Positions 1 through 7,235 of a stretch of 64,000 bases of DNA are shown here, one piece after another (within the stretch, counting starts at the first letter, position 1; the number at the start of each line of letters is the position of its first letter). A model generated the notes under the pieces. The model saw only the letters and a program-made list of their open reading frames with translations, was not told the origin of the DNA and made no database searches. The DNA comes from Oceanobacillus sp. J11TS1 (GTDB lineage: Bacteria; Bacillota; Bacilli; Bacillales; Amphibacillaceae). A program made the translations under genes and the position numbers. The stretch covers positions 186,001 to 250,000 of the forward strand of contig NZ_BORO01000002.1 in the NCBI RefSeq assembly GCF_018333215.1, in the 5' to 3' direction.

Positions 1-681
1 CCGGGTGCAGACCTTGATGAAGAAGAGGCAATCTCACATGTGGAAGAAACAATAACGGAAGAATCTAGAATAGAATCTGTTCAACAACAAGAACAGCCAC
101 GTGTACCAATGATGCATCCAATTGGCCAATTACAAGGAACCTATATTATGGCACAAAATGAAAATGGGTTATACATGGTGGATCAGCATGCAGCGCAGGA
201 ACGTGTCAAATATGAATTCTTTAAAAGAAAACTCGGCAAACCAATTAATGAATCACAGGAGCTTTTAATACCGATGACATTTGACTTTTCTAAAAAAGAA
301 GCTATCTTTATAGAAGAGGCAAAGGAATCGTTAGAAAAAGTTGGATTATTTTTTGAGCCTTTTGGCAATCAGACCTATGTAATACGTTCACATCCGACTT
401 GGTTCCCGACAGGTTTTGAAGAAGAAATCATTCGTGAAATGGTGGACCAGTTTATTCAAGATTCAACGATTAATGTAGAAAAAATACGTGAAGAAGCCGC
501 TATATTGATGTCTTGTAAGAGATCAATCAAGGCAAATCATTATCTAACGACGGATGAAATGTTTCAGTTACTTGAAGATTTACGTAATACGACGGATCCT
601 TTTACATGCCCGCATGGAAGACCAATTATTGTTCATTTTTCCACGTATGAATTAGAAAAGATGTTTAAACGTATTATGTAG
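1..681 (+). CDS. mutL: DNA mismatch repair protein MutL, C-terminal part
   Basis: The frame is open from the first base, so only the C-terminal part is present. It covers the end of the linker and the dimerisation/endonuclease domain of MutL, which nicks the error-containing strand during MutS-directed mismatch repair. The metal-binding endonuclease motif [12 protein letters not shown] lies at 181-216, and the other conserved pieces SCKRSIKAN and CPHGRP follow in the expected order. These are the marks of nicking-type MutL proteins, which E. coli MutL lacks. miaA begins 40 bases downstream, as in B. subtilis (mutL-miaA-hfq). The start lies outside the window; the valine codon at 40 is internal. 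Confidence 0.95.
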   Translation, partial: PGADLDEEEAISHVEETITEESRIESVQQQEQPRVPMMHPIGQLQGTYIMAQNENGLYMVDQHAAQERVKYEFFKRKLGKPINESQELLIPMTFDFSKKEAIFIEEAKESLEKVGLFFEPFGNQTYVIRSHPTWFPTGFEEEIIREMVDQFIQDSTINVEKIREEAAILMSCKRSIKANHYLTTDEMFQLLEDLRNTTDPFTCPHGRPIIVHFSTYELEKMFKRIM

Positions 682-720
682 AGTGAATCATAAAAAATGT
701 TGATGTTGAGGAAGATTTTA

Positions 721-1662
721 ATGAAGAAAAAAGTAATTTCCATAGTAGGACCAACTGCAGTCGGCAAAACAGCATTAGGAATTGCAGCTGCAAAAAAGTT
801 TAATGGAGAAATTATCAGTGGTGATTCAACACAGGTGTACATTGGGATGGATATAGGAACGGCAAAAGTCACACCAGAAGAAACAGGGGGCATTCCCCAT
901 CATATGATTGATATTATCCATCCAGATGAGCCCTTCTCGGTTGCGGATTTCCAACAGCATGTAAAGTCACATATTGAAGCAATTCATCAGAGAGGGAAAT
1001 TGCCCATTATCGTTGGAGGAAGCGGATTGTATATCCAATCTGTTTTATTCGATTATCATTTTTCCGAGCAGCGACGTGATAGAGAACTGACGGAGCAATT
1101 ATTTCAACAAATTGAATCAGAGGGACCTGAAAATCTATATAAACGCTTAAAGCAGATTGATCCTGAACAAGCTAAAAAAGTCCACCCGAATAATCACCGT
1201 CGTCTTGTACGGGCGATAGAAGTGTATGAGCTAACCGGATTAACCATGACAGAATATCAAAAAGAACAGCAGGCAGAATCACCTTATGATCCGTTTATTA
1301 TTGGATTAGATATGGAGCGGGCAGCGCTATACGACCGGATTAACCGTCGAGTAGACCAAATGATCGAACAGGGATTAATCCAAGAAGTCCAGTCGCTTAT
1401 TGCGGAAGGTTACAAGGATAGTCAGTCGATGCATGCGATAGGTTACAAGGAGATTGTTGCCTATTTAGAAAATCGCTTATCTAAAACGGATGCGATTGAT
1501 GCTGTTAAGCAGAATTCAAGAAAGTATGCGAAAAGGCAGTTGACTTGGTTTCGTAATAAATTAGACGTGAATTGGTATTGTTTGACGGAGAAAGAAGCAT
1601 TTCAACAAATGCAATTAATTTTAAATGATTTAGCAGGATTTTTGCAACGAGAAAGCGAATAA
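721..1662 (+). CDS. miaA: tRNA dimethylallyltransferase MiaA
   Basis: Transfers the dimethylallyl group from DMAPP to N6 of A37 in tRNAs reading UNN codons, the first step toward ms2i6A. The P-loop-like GPTAVGKT is at about residues 8-15 and is followed by SGDSTQVYIGMDIGTAK, the family signature for tRNA and substrate binding. I chose ATG 721 (313 aa) over ATG 697 because GAGGAAG at 708-714 is correctly spaced for it and the product then begins MKKKVISIVGP, like homologues. It sits between mutL and hfq, probably in one transcript. Length is normal for the family. Confidence 0.95.
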   Translation: MKKKVISIVGPTAVGKTALGIAAAKKFNGEIISGDSTQVYIGMDIGTAKVTPEETGGIPHHMIDIIHPDEPFSVADFQQHVKSHIEAIHQRGKLPIIVGGSGLYIQSVLFDYHFSEQRRDRELTEQLFQQIESEGPENLYKRLKQIDPEQAKKVHPNNHRRLVRAIEVYELTGLTMTEYQKEQQAESPYDPFIIGLDMERAALYDRINRRVDQMIEQGLIQEVQSLIAEGYKDSQSMHAIGYKEIVAYLENRLSKTDAIDAVKQNSRKYAKRQLTWFRNKLDVNWYCLTEKEAFQQMQLILNDLAGFLQRESE

Positions 1663-1695
1663 AGATGTATAGATAGAAAAGAGGAGGAACTCATT

Positions 1696-1920
1696 ATGGC
1701 TCAACCCGTAAATATTCAAGATCAATATTTAAATCAATTACGAAAAAACCATATATTTGTAACGGTTTTTTTAACAAATGGTTTTCAATTGAGAGGAATC
1801 ATAAAAGCATTTGATAACTTTACCGTGCTTATCGAAACAGATGGCAAACAACAACTTATCTTCAAACATGCAATCTCCACATTTTCTCCAACTAAAAATG
1901 TAGAAATTGAAAAAGAATAG
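1696..1920 (+). CDS. hfq: RNA chaperone Hfq
   Basis: A 74-residue Sm-like protein that forms a hexameric ring and binds U-rich and A-rich RNA. Sm1 spans about residues 10-45 ([20 protein letters not shown] then FDNFTVLI) and Sm2 contains the KHAISTF stretch, close to the family YKHAIST motif. The acidic tail after the Sm fold is short, as in other Firmicutes. AGAGGAGGAACTC stands a few bases before the ATG. It follows miaA by 33 bases and is closed by a strong terminator, so it ends the mutL-miaA-hfq transcript. Confidence 0.95.
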   Translation: MAQPVNIQDQYLNQLRKNHIFVTVFLTNGFQLRGIIKAFDNFTVLIETDGKQQLIFKHAISTFSPTKNVEIEKE

Positions 1921-1937
1921 AGAGTAAGGAAAAAGAG

Positions 1938-1983
1938 AAAAGGGTAAATGGGCACTATATCTGCTTACATTTACCCTTTTTGT
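1938..1983 (+). terminator. Rho-independent terminator after hfq
   Basis: AAAGGGTAAATG and CATTTACCCTTT form a perfect stem around a loop of about 17 bases, followed by a T-run. It lies 18 bases after the hfq stop and ends the mutL-miaA-hfq transcript. Confidence 0.85.
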
Positions 1984-2109
1984 ATAACATATTGCTATAT
2001 TTAATACAATAATAATGTTATATTTTTCCCTTATAATTACCCTCTTTAACTTAATAACAAGGCTTTTTTGAAATTATATAGATTTAAAAATTAGAATGGA
2101 GTGTTTTTA

Positions 2110-2460
2110 ATGAATCCATTGGTTAAAAAGATTGATACAGTATTCATTCAGGTGAGTAATTTGGAAAATTCATTAGACTGGTATAAACAAATTTTTAATC
2201 TTGAAATTGATTTTAAAGAAGATTACTATCTTGTATTAAAAATTGGTGAAACGCCCCTTACATTAATCCAAACAGAAAACATTACAACAAATAAATTAAA
2301 CCATGCAATATTGTATTTTTATTCTAAAAACATAGAAGGTATATTTGATATTATAAAAAATAATACTGAACATTATACGGAAATTAAATTTGAAGACGGA
2401 GTCCATTTTTTTGAGTTTAAAGACAATAATGGTAACCCTTTAGGAATATGCTCGTATTAA
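2110..2460 (+). CDS. VOC-family (glyoxalase/bleomycin-resistance fold) protein
   Basis: A 116-residue single-domain protein of the vicinal oxygen chelate superfamily. The paired beta-alpha-beta-beta-beta modules are visible: an N-terminal IDTVFIQVSNLENSLDWYKQ (residues about 8-27) and a C-terminal FFEFKDNNGNPLGI strand pair. Members include metal-dependent dioxygenases, glyoxalases and antibiotic-binding proteins; the substrate here cannot be told. The family metal ligands are only partly evident, with a glutamine or glutamate where His is common and a Glu in FFEFKD. GGAGTG at 2098-2103 supports ATG 2110 rather than GTG 2101. It stands alone between the hfq terminator and the sigK terminator and is more AT-rich than its neighbours. 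Confidence 0.7.
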   Translation: MNPLVKKIDTVFIQVSNLENSLDWYKQIFNLEIDFKEDYYLVLKIGETPLTLIQTENITTNKLNHAILYFYSKNIEGIFDIIKNNTEHYTEIKFEDGVHFFEFKDNNGNPLGICSY

Positions 2461-2869
2461 TGGCTTCATTGATATTATTAAACTTACTTATAGTAAATTA
2501 AGAGTACCTATAAAATACTGGTAATAAAAAAAACAATATTATACGACTGTTTCAGAGTAGGATGTAGATTAAGCTTTATAAACGAGCTCAATTGCATTTT
2601 GATGATAGTATGGCTAAGTTTATTAGCACTTAAAAATGTCAACTAGAGACACATTTTCTAATGTATTTCACTGCTGAACTCCCAAAAGGTTAAATAACTT
2701 TTTTGTTGCTTTTTTGAACAGGGGACTTTTATTTACACATCAAAAAAGAACGGTGTTATGGGGAGACGTGACCTTTTACGACACCGCAATTTCATCATCT
2801 CTCAAAAATTATTTAGTCTTAATATCCATATAAAAAGAAACGGCGTATTGGAAAAATGATATAAAGTAT
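2461..2869. other. Intergenic stretch without recognisable gene
   Basis: About 400 bases, very AT-rich, between the VOC gene and the sigK terminator. No frame with a plausible start and ribosome binding site is longer than about 30 codons, and no structured RNA was recognised. I see nothing further in it. Confidence 0.5.
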
Positions 2870-2912
2870 GCAAAAAATGCTTCAAGTGAAAAACCTTTAC
2901 TTGAAGCATTCG
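2870..2912 (-). terminator. Terminator after sigK
   Basis: A perfect 12-base-pair stem, AATGCTTCAAGT at 2876-2887 pairing with ACTTGAAGCATT at 2899-2910. Read on the minus strand it is followed by a T-run, placing it about 40 bases after the sigK stop codon. Confidence 0.85.
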
Positions 2913-2950
2913 AAGAGGTACTTGAGTTATTTTATAATCAATCCCAATAT

Positions 2951-3658
2951 TTAAAGTGATGGATGCTCATTCCGATAGTACTCATGAAATACTTTCATCA
3001 ATGCCCGTTTTTCAATACGGGATACATAGCTTCTGGAGATATTTAATTTCTTTGCTATTTCCCGCTGTGTCATTTCCTCCTGATCGTTTAAACCATAACG
3101 ATACACAATGACTTCACGTTCCCGGCTGTCCAAGATGGAGAAGTACTGTTCAATCTTGGAAATCTCCATATTTAATTGAATATACTCAATAACATTTTCA
3201 TTCTCTGCTTCCAATATATCGATTAAGCTGATTTCATTTCCTTCTTTATCCTGGCCGATTGGGTCATGTAATGAAACATCTTTCTTCACCTTTTTTAAGG
3301 CCCTTAAGTGCATCAATATTTCATTCTCTACACAGCGTGCAGCGTACGTTGCTAATTTTGTTCCTTTTCCAGTAGAAAAGCTTTCGACGCCTTTAATTAA
3401 ACCAATGGTTCCAATAGAGATTAGATCTTCCATATCTTCCCCGGTGTTTTCAAATTTTTTAACTAAGTGAGCTACGAGACGGAGATTATGTTCAATTAAT
3501 TTATTTCTGGCTTCTTCATCTCCTTCCTGCATCAATTGGATGTATTTTGCTTCTTCCTTTGGGGATAGTGGCTGGGGAAAAGATTGATTCTTTACATAAG
3601 AGACAAAAAATAAAGCTTCTTTAATAAATATTCCAAGTGCAGATAGTATCATGGACAA
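2951..3658 (-). CDS. sigK: Sporulation sigma factor SigK (pro-sigma-K), uninterrupted
   Basis: Late mother-cell sigma factor that drives coat and cortex maturation genes. The product matches pro-sigma-K over its full length: a hydrophobic N-terminal pro-sequence (about residues 1-20, [19 protein letters not shown]) that holds it at the forespore membrane until cleavage, region 2 ([51 protein letters not shown]) and region 4 helix-turn-helix ([26 protein letters not shown]). TTG 3658 is preferred over ATG 3652 because GGAGGTGAT is well spaced for it. In B. subtilis 168 this gene is split by the skin prophage; here it is continuous, so no excision recombination is needed. It is a single gene with its own terminator. 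Confidence 0.95.
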   Translation of the reverse strand: MSMILSALGIFIKEALFFVSYVKNQSFPQPLSPKEEAKYIQLMQEGDEEARNKLIEHNLRLVAHLVKKFENTGEDMEDLISIGTIGLIKGVESFSTGKGTKLATYAARCVENEILMHLRALKKVKKDVSLHDPIGQDKEGNEISLIDILEAENENVIEYIQLNMEISKIEQYFSILDSREREVIVYRYGLNDQEEMTQREIAKKLNISRSYVSRIEKRALMKVFHEYYRNEHPSL

Positions 3659-3833
3659 ATCCCATCACCTCCAAGAGTCAGCGTATCTAAATCTTCTAGG
3701 TAATTGCCTATAGCCTATTCTTATGTACGGAAGAGGCAAAATGTGTCTGTCCAGAAATAATACGGTGGCTTAAAGGAAAATAAATTTTATTTAAGAAGTA
3801 ATTTGCAATTTCGCTGTATCATATTTTCAAACA

Positions 3834-3878
3834 AAAAGCTCAGATTTTCTTGGTTACCAAGAATCAATCTGAGCTTTT
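3834..3878 (-). terminator. Terminator after mrpG
   Basis: AAAAGCTCAGATT (3834-3846) pairs with AATCTGAGCTTTT (3866-3878); inside the loop TTCTTGGTTACCAAGAA makes a second perfect palindrome. On the minus strand it ends in T-rich sequence, 8 bases after the mrpG stop. It closes the mrp operon. Confidence 0.85.
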
Positions 3879-3885
3879 AATTATT

Positions 3886-4236
3886 TTATTTCGATTGTTT
3901 ACTATCTTGTTCATACATTTCTTTTAAGTCATCGGTTATTGTGTTTTTTTCAAGTCTTACACCATTACGATAGGCAGACCTTGTAATCATTAAGCTAGCT
4001 ACTGGAGCCGTCAAGAATAAGAATAAAATAGCCAATAAAATTTTGGCATTCATAACGCCTTGCGATAAAAAGTGAATAAACACTGCAAGCATAATAAAAA
4101 CAACACCCAAGGTTGCACTCTTACCAGAAGCATGGGCTCGGCTATAGACATCTTTTAATCTTACAATGCCAATTGCGCTGACTACTGCAAAGAATACACC
4201 AAGAATCACAAAAATAGCTACAATTGTATCAATCAT
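3886..4236 (-). CDS. mrpG: Mrp Na+/H+ antiporter subunit G
   Basis: Small membrane subunit of the multi-subunit Mrp (Mnh/Sha) cation/proton antiporter in the cytoplasmic membrane. Three hydrophobic segments and the family core IGIVRLKDVYSRAHASGKSATLGV (here at about residues 20-43) are clear. ATG 4236 gives 116 residues, the usual length, and overlaps the end of mrpF; an upstream TTG at 4245 is better spaced to GAGG at 4254-4257 and cannot be excluded. It is the last gene of the mrpA-G operon and is followed by a strong terminator. Confidence 0.92.
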   Translation of the reverse strand: MIDTIVAIFVILGVFFAVVSAIGIVRLKDVYSRAHASGKSATLGVVFIMLAVFIHFLSQGVMNAKILLAILFLFLTAPVASLMITRSAYRNGVRLEKNTITDDLKEMYEQDSKQSK

Positions 4237-4507
4237 CGTGTTCAATGACAACACCTCTTTCTAGGAATTTCGAGAGGCTCAAGGTCCCGACAAACCCTAA
4301 AATAGTCAGTACGAGAACAATGTCAGAGAATACGGATGTATCCTGTAAAATCATTATTATCCCTATAAAGCCGACAAGCAGAACACCAATAGCATCTAAA
4401 GCCAGAATTCTGTCCTGCGTAGAGGGGCCCTTAACCACACGGATAAACAACAGTAAAAGTGCTATGGAGAGTGCACTTAATGCCACAATTAAAACTGTAT
4501 CAAACAT
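4229..4507 (-). CDS. mrpF: Mrp Na+/H+ antiporter subunit F
   Basis: A 92-residue protein with three predicted membrane helices and the family core RVVKGPSTQDRILALDAIGV at about residues 23-42. MrpF is needed for activity and stability of the complex and packs against MrpA and MrpG in known Mrp structures. It starts at the base where mrpE ends and overlaps mrpG by 8 bases, so the three are translated from one message with likely coupling. Confidence 0.93.
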   Translation of the reverse strand: MFDTVLIVALSALSIALLLLFIRVVKGPSTQDRILALDAIGVLLVGFIGIIMILQDTSVFSDIVLVLTILGFVGTLSLSKFLERGVVIEHDD

Positions 4508-4983
4508 TATTTCGTCACCTCCATAATTGCTTTTTCAAAAGAGTTCTGAATCCCTTTAATCATTTCTTCTTTATCTGGAACATCAATAGCATGCACGTAA
4601 ATGGTCTTGTTGTCTGCCGAGAAATCCATTGAAACTGTTCCAGGGGTTAGAGTAATCAATGCTGCCAGTAGAGAAATCTCAAAGTCTGATTCTAAACGAG
4701 TTCTAACAGCAATAATTCCTGGCTGGTGATCTTGTTTTGGTTTTAATACTACTTTAACGACATCAATGTTTGCTTTAATTAATTCAACCGTAAATAGATA
4801 TATTAATTTAACAATAGCCCAGACTCTGTTTAAATAAAAATCAAACTTAAGGAACCGGCGTATGATAAACAAGATTAAGACGCCTATAACGTATCCGGAA
4901 ATAAAACTTACGACTGTATACTCGTTTTGTAAAAACATCCAGAGTACCGCGAGAAAAACATTAATTAATATTTGAAAAGGCAT
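4507..4983 (-). CDS. mrpE: Mrp Na+/H+ antiporter subunit E
   Basis: A 158-residue protein with two N-terminal membrane segments and a cytoplasmic C-terminal domain containing ITLTPGTVSMD, the MrpE/MnhE signature. It is a structural subunit of the Mrp antiporter that promotes assembly and the sodium-extruding function. AAGGAG stands before the ATG, five bases after the mrpD stop. The gene overlaps the start of mrpF by one base. Confidence 0.93.
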   Translation of the reverse strand: MPFQILINVFLAVLWMFLQNEYTVVSFISGYVIGVLILFIIRRFLKFDFYLNRVWAIVKLIYLFTVELIKANIDVVKVVLKPKQDHQPGIIAVRTRLESDFEISLLAALITLTPGTVSMDFSADNKTIYVHAIDVPDKEEMIKGIQNSFEKAIMEVTK

Positions 4984-4988
4984 AGCAA

Positions 4989-6473
4989 CTACTCCTTCAG
5001 CACAGATTCAATATAGTTTGTAGGATTCAAAATATCTTTTGCAACTTCCATGGAATAATTGAAAATAGGTTCAGCTCCAAAACCTAAAATAATGGTCAGT
5101 GCAACCAAAGGCAAGATAGGCAGTAAAAGTTTCCCTACTGAAATTTTTGCCTGTTCTGCACTATGTTTTTGTTTGCCCCAAAAGGTATGGCTGAAAATTT
5201 TCATCATAGTAATTAATGTAAGTAAACCTACCAGCAAGGCCACTGCGGAAATCACATACTGCTGTTCCTGAAAACCTGCTAATATAAGTGAAAATTTACT
5301 AAAGAACCCGCTCAGCGGCGGAATACCCGCCAAAGAAATTGCTGTGATAAAGAACATCCAAGTAAGCCAAGGGTGAGTACCAAGGAGTCCTCCCATTTTC
5401 TTTAAATCAGTCGTTCCAGTAATCTTTTGAACAGCACCAGCAAATAAGAATAATGCAGGCTCTACAATCATATGATGCGTGATATAGTATACCGCTCCGG
5501 CAATGGCAAGCGGAGTGAAAATTCCTAAGCCCATTACCATAAAACTGACCTGACTTATAATTAGATAAGAAAGAATTCGTTTGAAATCCGATTGTGCTAA
5601 CGCTCCAAGAATACCAATTATCATTGTAATACCGGCAATCGTAACAATAACCCCTTTATGCATAAAGGCGATATCGTGATTAAAAATTAACGTAAAGGTA
5701 CGGATAATTGCATAGATTCCTACCTTCGTTAAAAGTCCACCGAATAATGCTGCGATTGCCGCAGGAGGCCCATAATAAGATTTTGGAAGCCAGAAATAAA
5801 GAGGGAACAAAGCACCCTTGGAGGCAAAAACGATAAACAGCATAATCGCTACAATATTTAACGCACCTTTTTGGTCAAGCTCTGCAACACGCTCGGCAAT
5901 GTGAGCCATATTCATTGTTCCAGTAATGGAATAAATCCAAGCAATTGCAACAATGAAAAGGGCGGAAGCAAAAATGTTGATAATCACATATTTAAAAGAC
6001 TCTCTTAATTGATAAGCGGTTCCTCCATGGACAATCAGTCCATAGGAAGAAATCAGCATGACTTCAAAAAACACAAAGAGATTAAATAAATCACCCGTTA
6101 AAAAGGAACCATTTACGCCAATCATTAAGAAAAGATAAAGCGGATAGAAAAACTGTTTTTCCCTATCCTGGGCAACAGTCTGAAATGCAAAAAACATACA
6201 AACCGTACCAACCAAAGTAGATAAGAGCACCATCAAAGTGGAGAGTAAATCCGCAACAATGACAATCCCAAATGGTGCTTCCCACCCACCAACTTCCAAT
6301 ACAATCGTTCCGTGTTGATACACATATATTGCTAGGAAAACGGAAAGAGCAAGCAGAGCAAGCATTGTGATTCCGCTTATTACACGCTGGATCGTGTGTC
6401 TTTTATATAGAAGTATAAGTATAGCGCCGATTATAAAAGGTACAACAATCGGCAGAATAATTACATTACTCAT
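4989..6473 (-). CDS. mrpD: Mrp Na+/H+ antiporter subunit D
   Basis: A 494-residue, highly hydrophobic protein homologous to the antiporter-like subunits NuoM/NuoN of respiratory complex I. About 14 membrane helices are expected. The conserved channel helix with KGALFPLYFWLPKSYYGPP (about residues 217-235) carries the lysine and proline-rich turn of the Mrp/complex I proton pathway, and GIPPLSGFFSKF near residue 380 is the second signature. Together with MrpA it forms the ion-translocating core. It overlaps mrpC by 8 bases. Confidence 0.95.
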   Translation of the reverse strand: MSNVIILPIVVPFIIGAILILLYKRHTIQRVISGITMLALLALSVFLAIYVYQHGTIVLEVGGWEAPFGIVIVADLLSTLMVLLSTLVGTVCMFFAFQTVAQDREKQFFYPLYLFLMIGVNGSFLTGDLFNLFVFFEVMLISSYGLIVHGGTAYQLRESFKYVIINIFASALFIVAIAWIYSITGTMNMAHIAERVAELDQKGALNIVAIMLFIVFASKGALFPLYFWLPKSYYGPPAAIAALFGGLLTKVGIYAIIRTFTLIFNHDIAFMHKGVIVTIAGITMIIGILGALAQSDFKRILSYLIISQVSFMVMGLGIFTPLAIAGAVYYITHHMIVEPALFLFAGAVQKITGTTDLKKMGGLLGTHPWLTWMFFITAISLAGIPPLSGFFSKFSLILAGFQEQQYVISAVALLVGLLTLITMMKIFSHTFWGKQKHSAEQAKISVGKLLLPILPLVALTIILGFGAEPIFNYSMEVAKDILNPTNYIESVLKE

Positions 6474-6804
6474 CAGCAGAACCCCTCAAATTTTCTAAAT
6501 CATCTGTTTTATGCACTTTATAGGTACGATAAGCCATCACTAACAAGATAGCAGTCACACCAAAACTAATCACAATCGCTGTCAACACTAAAGCTTGTGG
6601 CAGCGGATCGGTGTATGCTTCGGCATCAAAACTTAAAATAGGTGAAGCACCGCGTTGTAATCCGGACATAGTTAATAATAATAGGTGTACACCGTGTGAA
6701 AGTAATAATGTTGCTGCGACAACGCGGAGCAGATTTTTAGACATAAACAAATAAATGGTTACGCTAAAAATGATTCCTATTACTATTGCCATTATTAGTT
6801 CCAT
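6466..6804 (-). CDS. mrpC: Mrp Na+/H+ antiporter subunit C
   Basis: A 112-residue protein with three membrane helices, homologous to NuoK of complex I. The conserved DPLPQALVLTAIVISFG (about residues 66-82), found in all MrpC proteins, is present. It bridges MrpA and MrpD in the assembled complex. The start overlaps the last base of mrpB and the end overlaps mrpD by 8 bases. Confidence 0.94.
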   Translation of the reverse strand: MELIMAIVIGIIFSVTIYLFMSKNLLRVVAATLLLSHGVHLLLLTMSGLQRGASPILSFDAEAYTDPLPQALVLTAIVISFGVTAILLVMAYRTYKVHKTDDLENLRGSADE

Positions 6805-7235
6805 TATTTATCATCCTCCGCAATCGTCAGAATAATTTTAAGTGCGCTGGCCAGAACGACAAAATAAACTCCCAAATCGAACAGCATAGCGGTAGTCAAT
6901 TCTACTTCTCCCAAAATTGGAATGGTAAAATAGTCAAAGAAATGCTTCAAAAAAGGAAATCCGAAAAGCATGGATGCAACACCTGTCAGACTGGCAAACA
7001 ATAATCCGATCCCGATAACTTTTACATAATCAAACCGGATGACTGCTTGAATCGTCTTGAAATTGAATGAAAGATACAGAATGAGAATGCCACTTGCAGT
7101 CATAAGACCGCCAATAAAACCTCCTCCAGGACCGTTATGACCTGCCAGTAATAAATAGATAGAGAAGGAGAGGACAATAACAATTATCAACCTTGCTAAT
7201 GTCTGAAGCATCATGTTATTAGGTTTTTGCATCAT
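6804..7235 (-). CDS. mrpB: Mrp Na+/H+ antiporter subunit B
   Basis: A 143-residue, four-helix membrane protein. NGPGGGFIGGLMTASGILILY at about residues 29-49 is the MrpB signature. It is an essential small subunit that associates with the C-terminal region of MrpA. The ATG overlaps the mrpA stop codon (ATGA overlap), so translation is probably coupled. Confidence 0.94.
   Translation of the reverse strand: MMQKPNNMMLQTLARLIIVIVLSFSIYLLLAGHNGPGGGFIGGLMTASGILILYLSFNFKTIQAVIRFDYVKVIGIGLLFASLTGVASMLFGFPFLKHFFDYFTIPILGEVELTTAMLFDLGVYFVVLASALKIILTIAEDDK

Noticed and set aside
4224-4526. 100-codon plus-strand open frame over mrpF/mrpG
   Set aside because: Antisense shadow of two well-conserved overlapping mrp genes; no ribosome binding site or recognisable product.
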